Part shown: positions 63,396 through 64,000 of the stretch, piece after piece | Position numbering within the stretch: the stretch's first letter is position 1 | How the letters are laid out: each line of letters starts with the position of its first letter | Assembly: GCA_038523925.1 (NCBI GenBank) | Contig: JBCBIY010000005.1 | Location: 1-64,000 of the forward strand | Source of the DNA: JBCBWG01 sp038523925 | Lineage (GTDB): Bacteria > Pseudomonadota > Alphaproteobacteria > Rhizobiales > Hyphomicrobiaceae | Length of the DNA: 64,000 bases | Reading direction: 5' to 3' | Notes under the pieces: model-generated | What the model was told of the DNA's origin: nothing | What the model saw: the letters and a program-made list of their open reading frames with translations, nothing else | Databases searched by the model: none | Translations under genes and position numbers: made by a program

Positions 63396-64000
63396 CTAGA
63401 CGATTAGGCCCGTCAGCATCCAGAGCCCCATACCGGCCATCATAACGTTCTCGGCCAGCGACACCGGACCAAGCGGCACATTGCTGTCGCCACCAACGCA
63501 CGCGCATTTGAGTTCGCGCTTTTCGATATAGACGGCTTTGAAGACCGAGACCGCGCCGATTGTCCCGATGAACAACGCGACGGGCGCGGCGAGCCAGATG
63601 AGCGCGCCGGCGAGCATCAGGACACCCGCGAGACCCTCCGCGTAGGGGTAGACGTAGCTGTAAGGCACCCACCGCTGCGCGAGCAGGTCGTAGTTTAGAA
63701 ACATCGTCGAGAAGCTTTCGACATCCTTCAACTTCTGCAGCGCAAGAAGGCACATCGCGATTGCGATGAACCACTGGAAGGTTTGGCCCGCGAACAGCGT
63801 GCCCAGCGAAAGCCACGTGACGGCGAGCGCCATCAGCGCGGCCATAGCAAACAGCATGAGGACCGGTTGATAGCTGGTCTCGCCCTTTGCGCGGACATGC
63901 CCGCCGAAGTGTTCGACCAGGGCGTCATAGCCGCCGATGCGTTTGCCATTGATCCAGACCTGCGGCGTGGTCTTGACGTCGTGCGCGTCCTTGAACGCGT
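63396..64000 (-). CDS. Glutaredoxin-MauE/DoxX fusion membrane protein (5' end beyond the window)
   Basis: A partial gene; the N terminus lies past 64000. The visible N-terminal part ends a glutaredoxin-like domain: TPQVWINGKRIGGYDALVE is the cis-Pro and glutathione-binding segment. The CxxC active site would be outside the window. The C-terminal 150 residues form a four-helix MauE/DoxX membrane domain with FQWFIAIAMCLLALQKLKDV and the terminal CACVGGDSNVPLGPVSLAEN, which is characteristic of these fusions. The partner cueR-oxidase genes follow after 32 bp. It could pass reducing equivalents across or within the membrane; this is inference. Confidence 0.85.
   Translation of the reverse strand, partial: AFKDAHDVKTTPQVWINGKRIGGYDALVEHFGGHVRAKGETSYQPVLMLFAMAALMALAVTWLSLGTLFAGQTFQWFIAIAMCLLALQKLKDVESFSTMFLNYDLLAQRWVPYSYVYPYAEGLAGVLMLAGALIWLAAPVALFIGTIGAVSVFKAVYIEKRELKCACVGGDSNVPLGPVSLAENVMMAGMGLWMLTGLIV

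Overview
The window looks like a chromosomal segment of a high-GC alphaproteobacterium, most likely in the Rhizobiales (Hyphomicrobiales). The basis is a porin of the rhizobial Porin_2 type with its short N-terminal coiled coil, an invasion-associated locus B (IalB) protein, a sigma-70 with a large acidic insertion, a DnaG primase in which three of the four usual zinc ligands are replaced, and an N-acetylglutaminylglutamine (NAGGN) osmolyte operon. No rRNA, tRNA, insertion sequence, phage or CRISPR array was found. Genes are dense, with many ATGA-type overlaps.

Layout. 1-1700: two families of hairpin-containing tandem repeats flank a small exported protein. 1700-16400: porin, UbiH-like monooxygenase, lipid A acyltransferase, malyl-CoA lyase-like enzyme, DoxX membrane protein, L,D-transpeptidase, HspQ, IalB, a YejA-type solute-binding protein coupled to an acyl-CoA synthetase, fasciclin protein, zinc-ribbon protein, YjbQ and Uma2. 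16500-23400: housekeeping block rpoD, dnaG, DUF805 protein, a parS-like site, yqeY and carA. 23500-30350: a complete carotenoid cluster in three transcription units (fni-crtI, crtE-crtW, crtY-crtB) predicted to give canthaxanthin. 30500-32300: epmA and efp, divergent. 32300-40800: exported protein, SGNH protein, RraA-like aldolase, a cNMP-binding protein with a class III cyclase, an enolase-superfamily enzyme, azlCD and ilvC. 40850-50460: purine catabolism, with puuD behind an NMT1-type ABC transporter on one strand and xdhABC on the other. 50520-55240: NAGGN operon. 55256-59136: DHA2-type MFS exporter and a tungstate ABC transporter in the order tupB-tupC-tupA, preceded by a perfect 24-bp palindrome. 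59140-64000: enolase-superfamily enzyme with an overlapping Crp/Fnr-type regulator, then a copper-related set (Spy/CpxP-like protein, multicopper oxidase, CueR-type regulator, glutaredoxin-MauE fusion cut by the window edge).

How genes work together. The crt genes run from isopentenyl diphosphate isomerisation through geranylgeranyl diphosphate, phytoene, lycopene and beta-carotene to the 4,4'-diketone. XdhABC would make urate and PuuD would oxidise it at the membrane; the adjacent ABC transporter may import a purine. AsnO, Ngg and the M42 peptidase form the conserved NAGGN set. EpmA would modify Lys34 of EF-P. The cyclase and the cNMP-binding protein look like a two-gene second-messenger module.

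No clearly new enzymatic system was identified. The best leads are the repeats at 1-1640, where a divergent copy carries a compensatory base-pair change in its hairpin; candidate operators at crtE, tupB and the xdh/ABC divergent region; the parS-like site at 21491; and the cNMP/cyclase pair.
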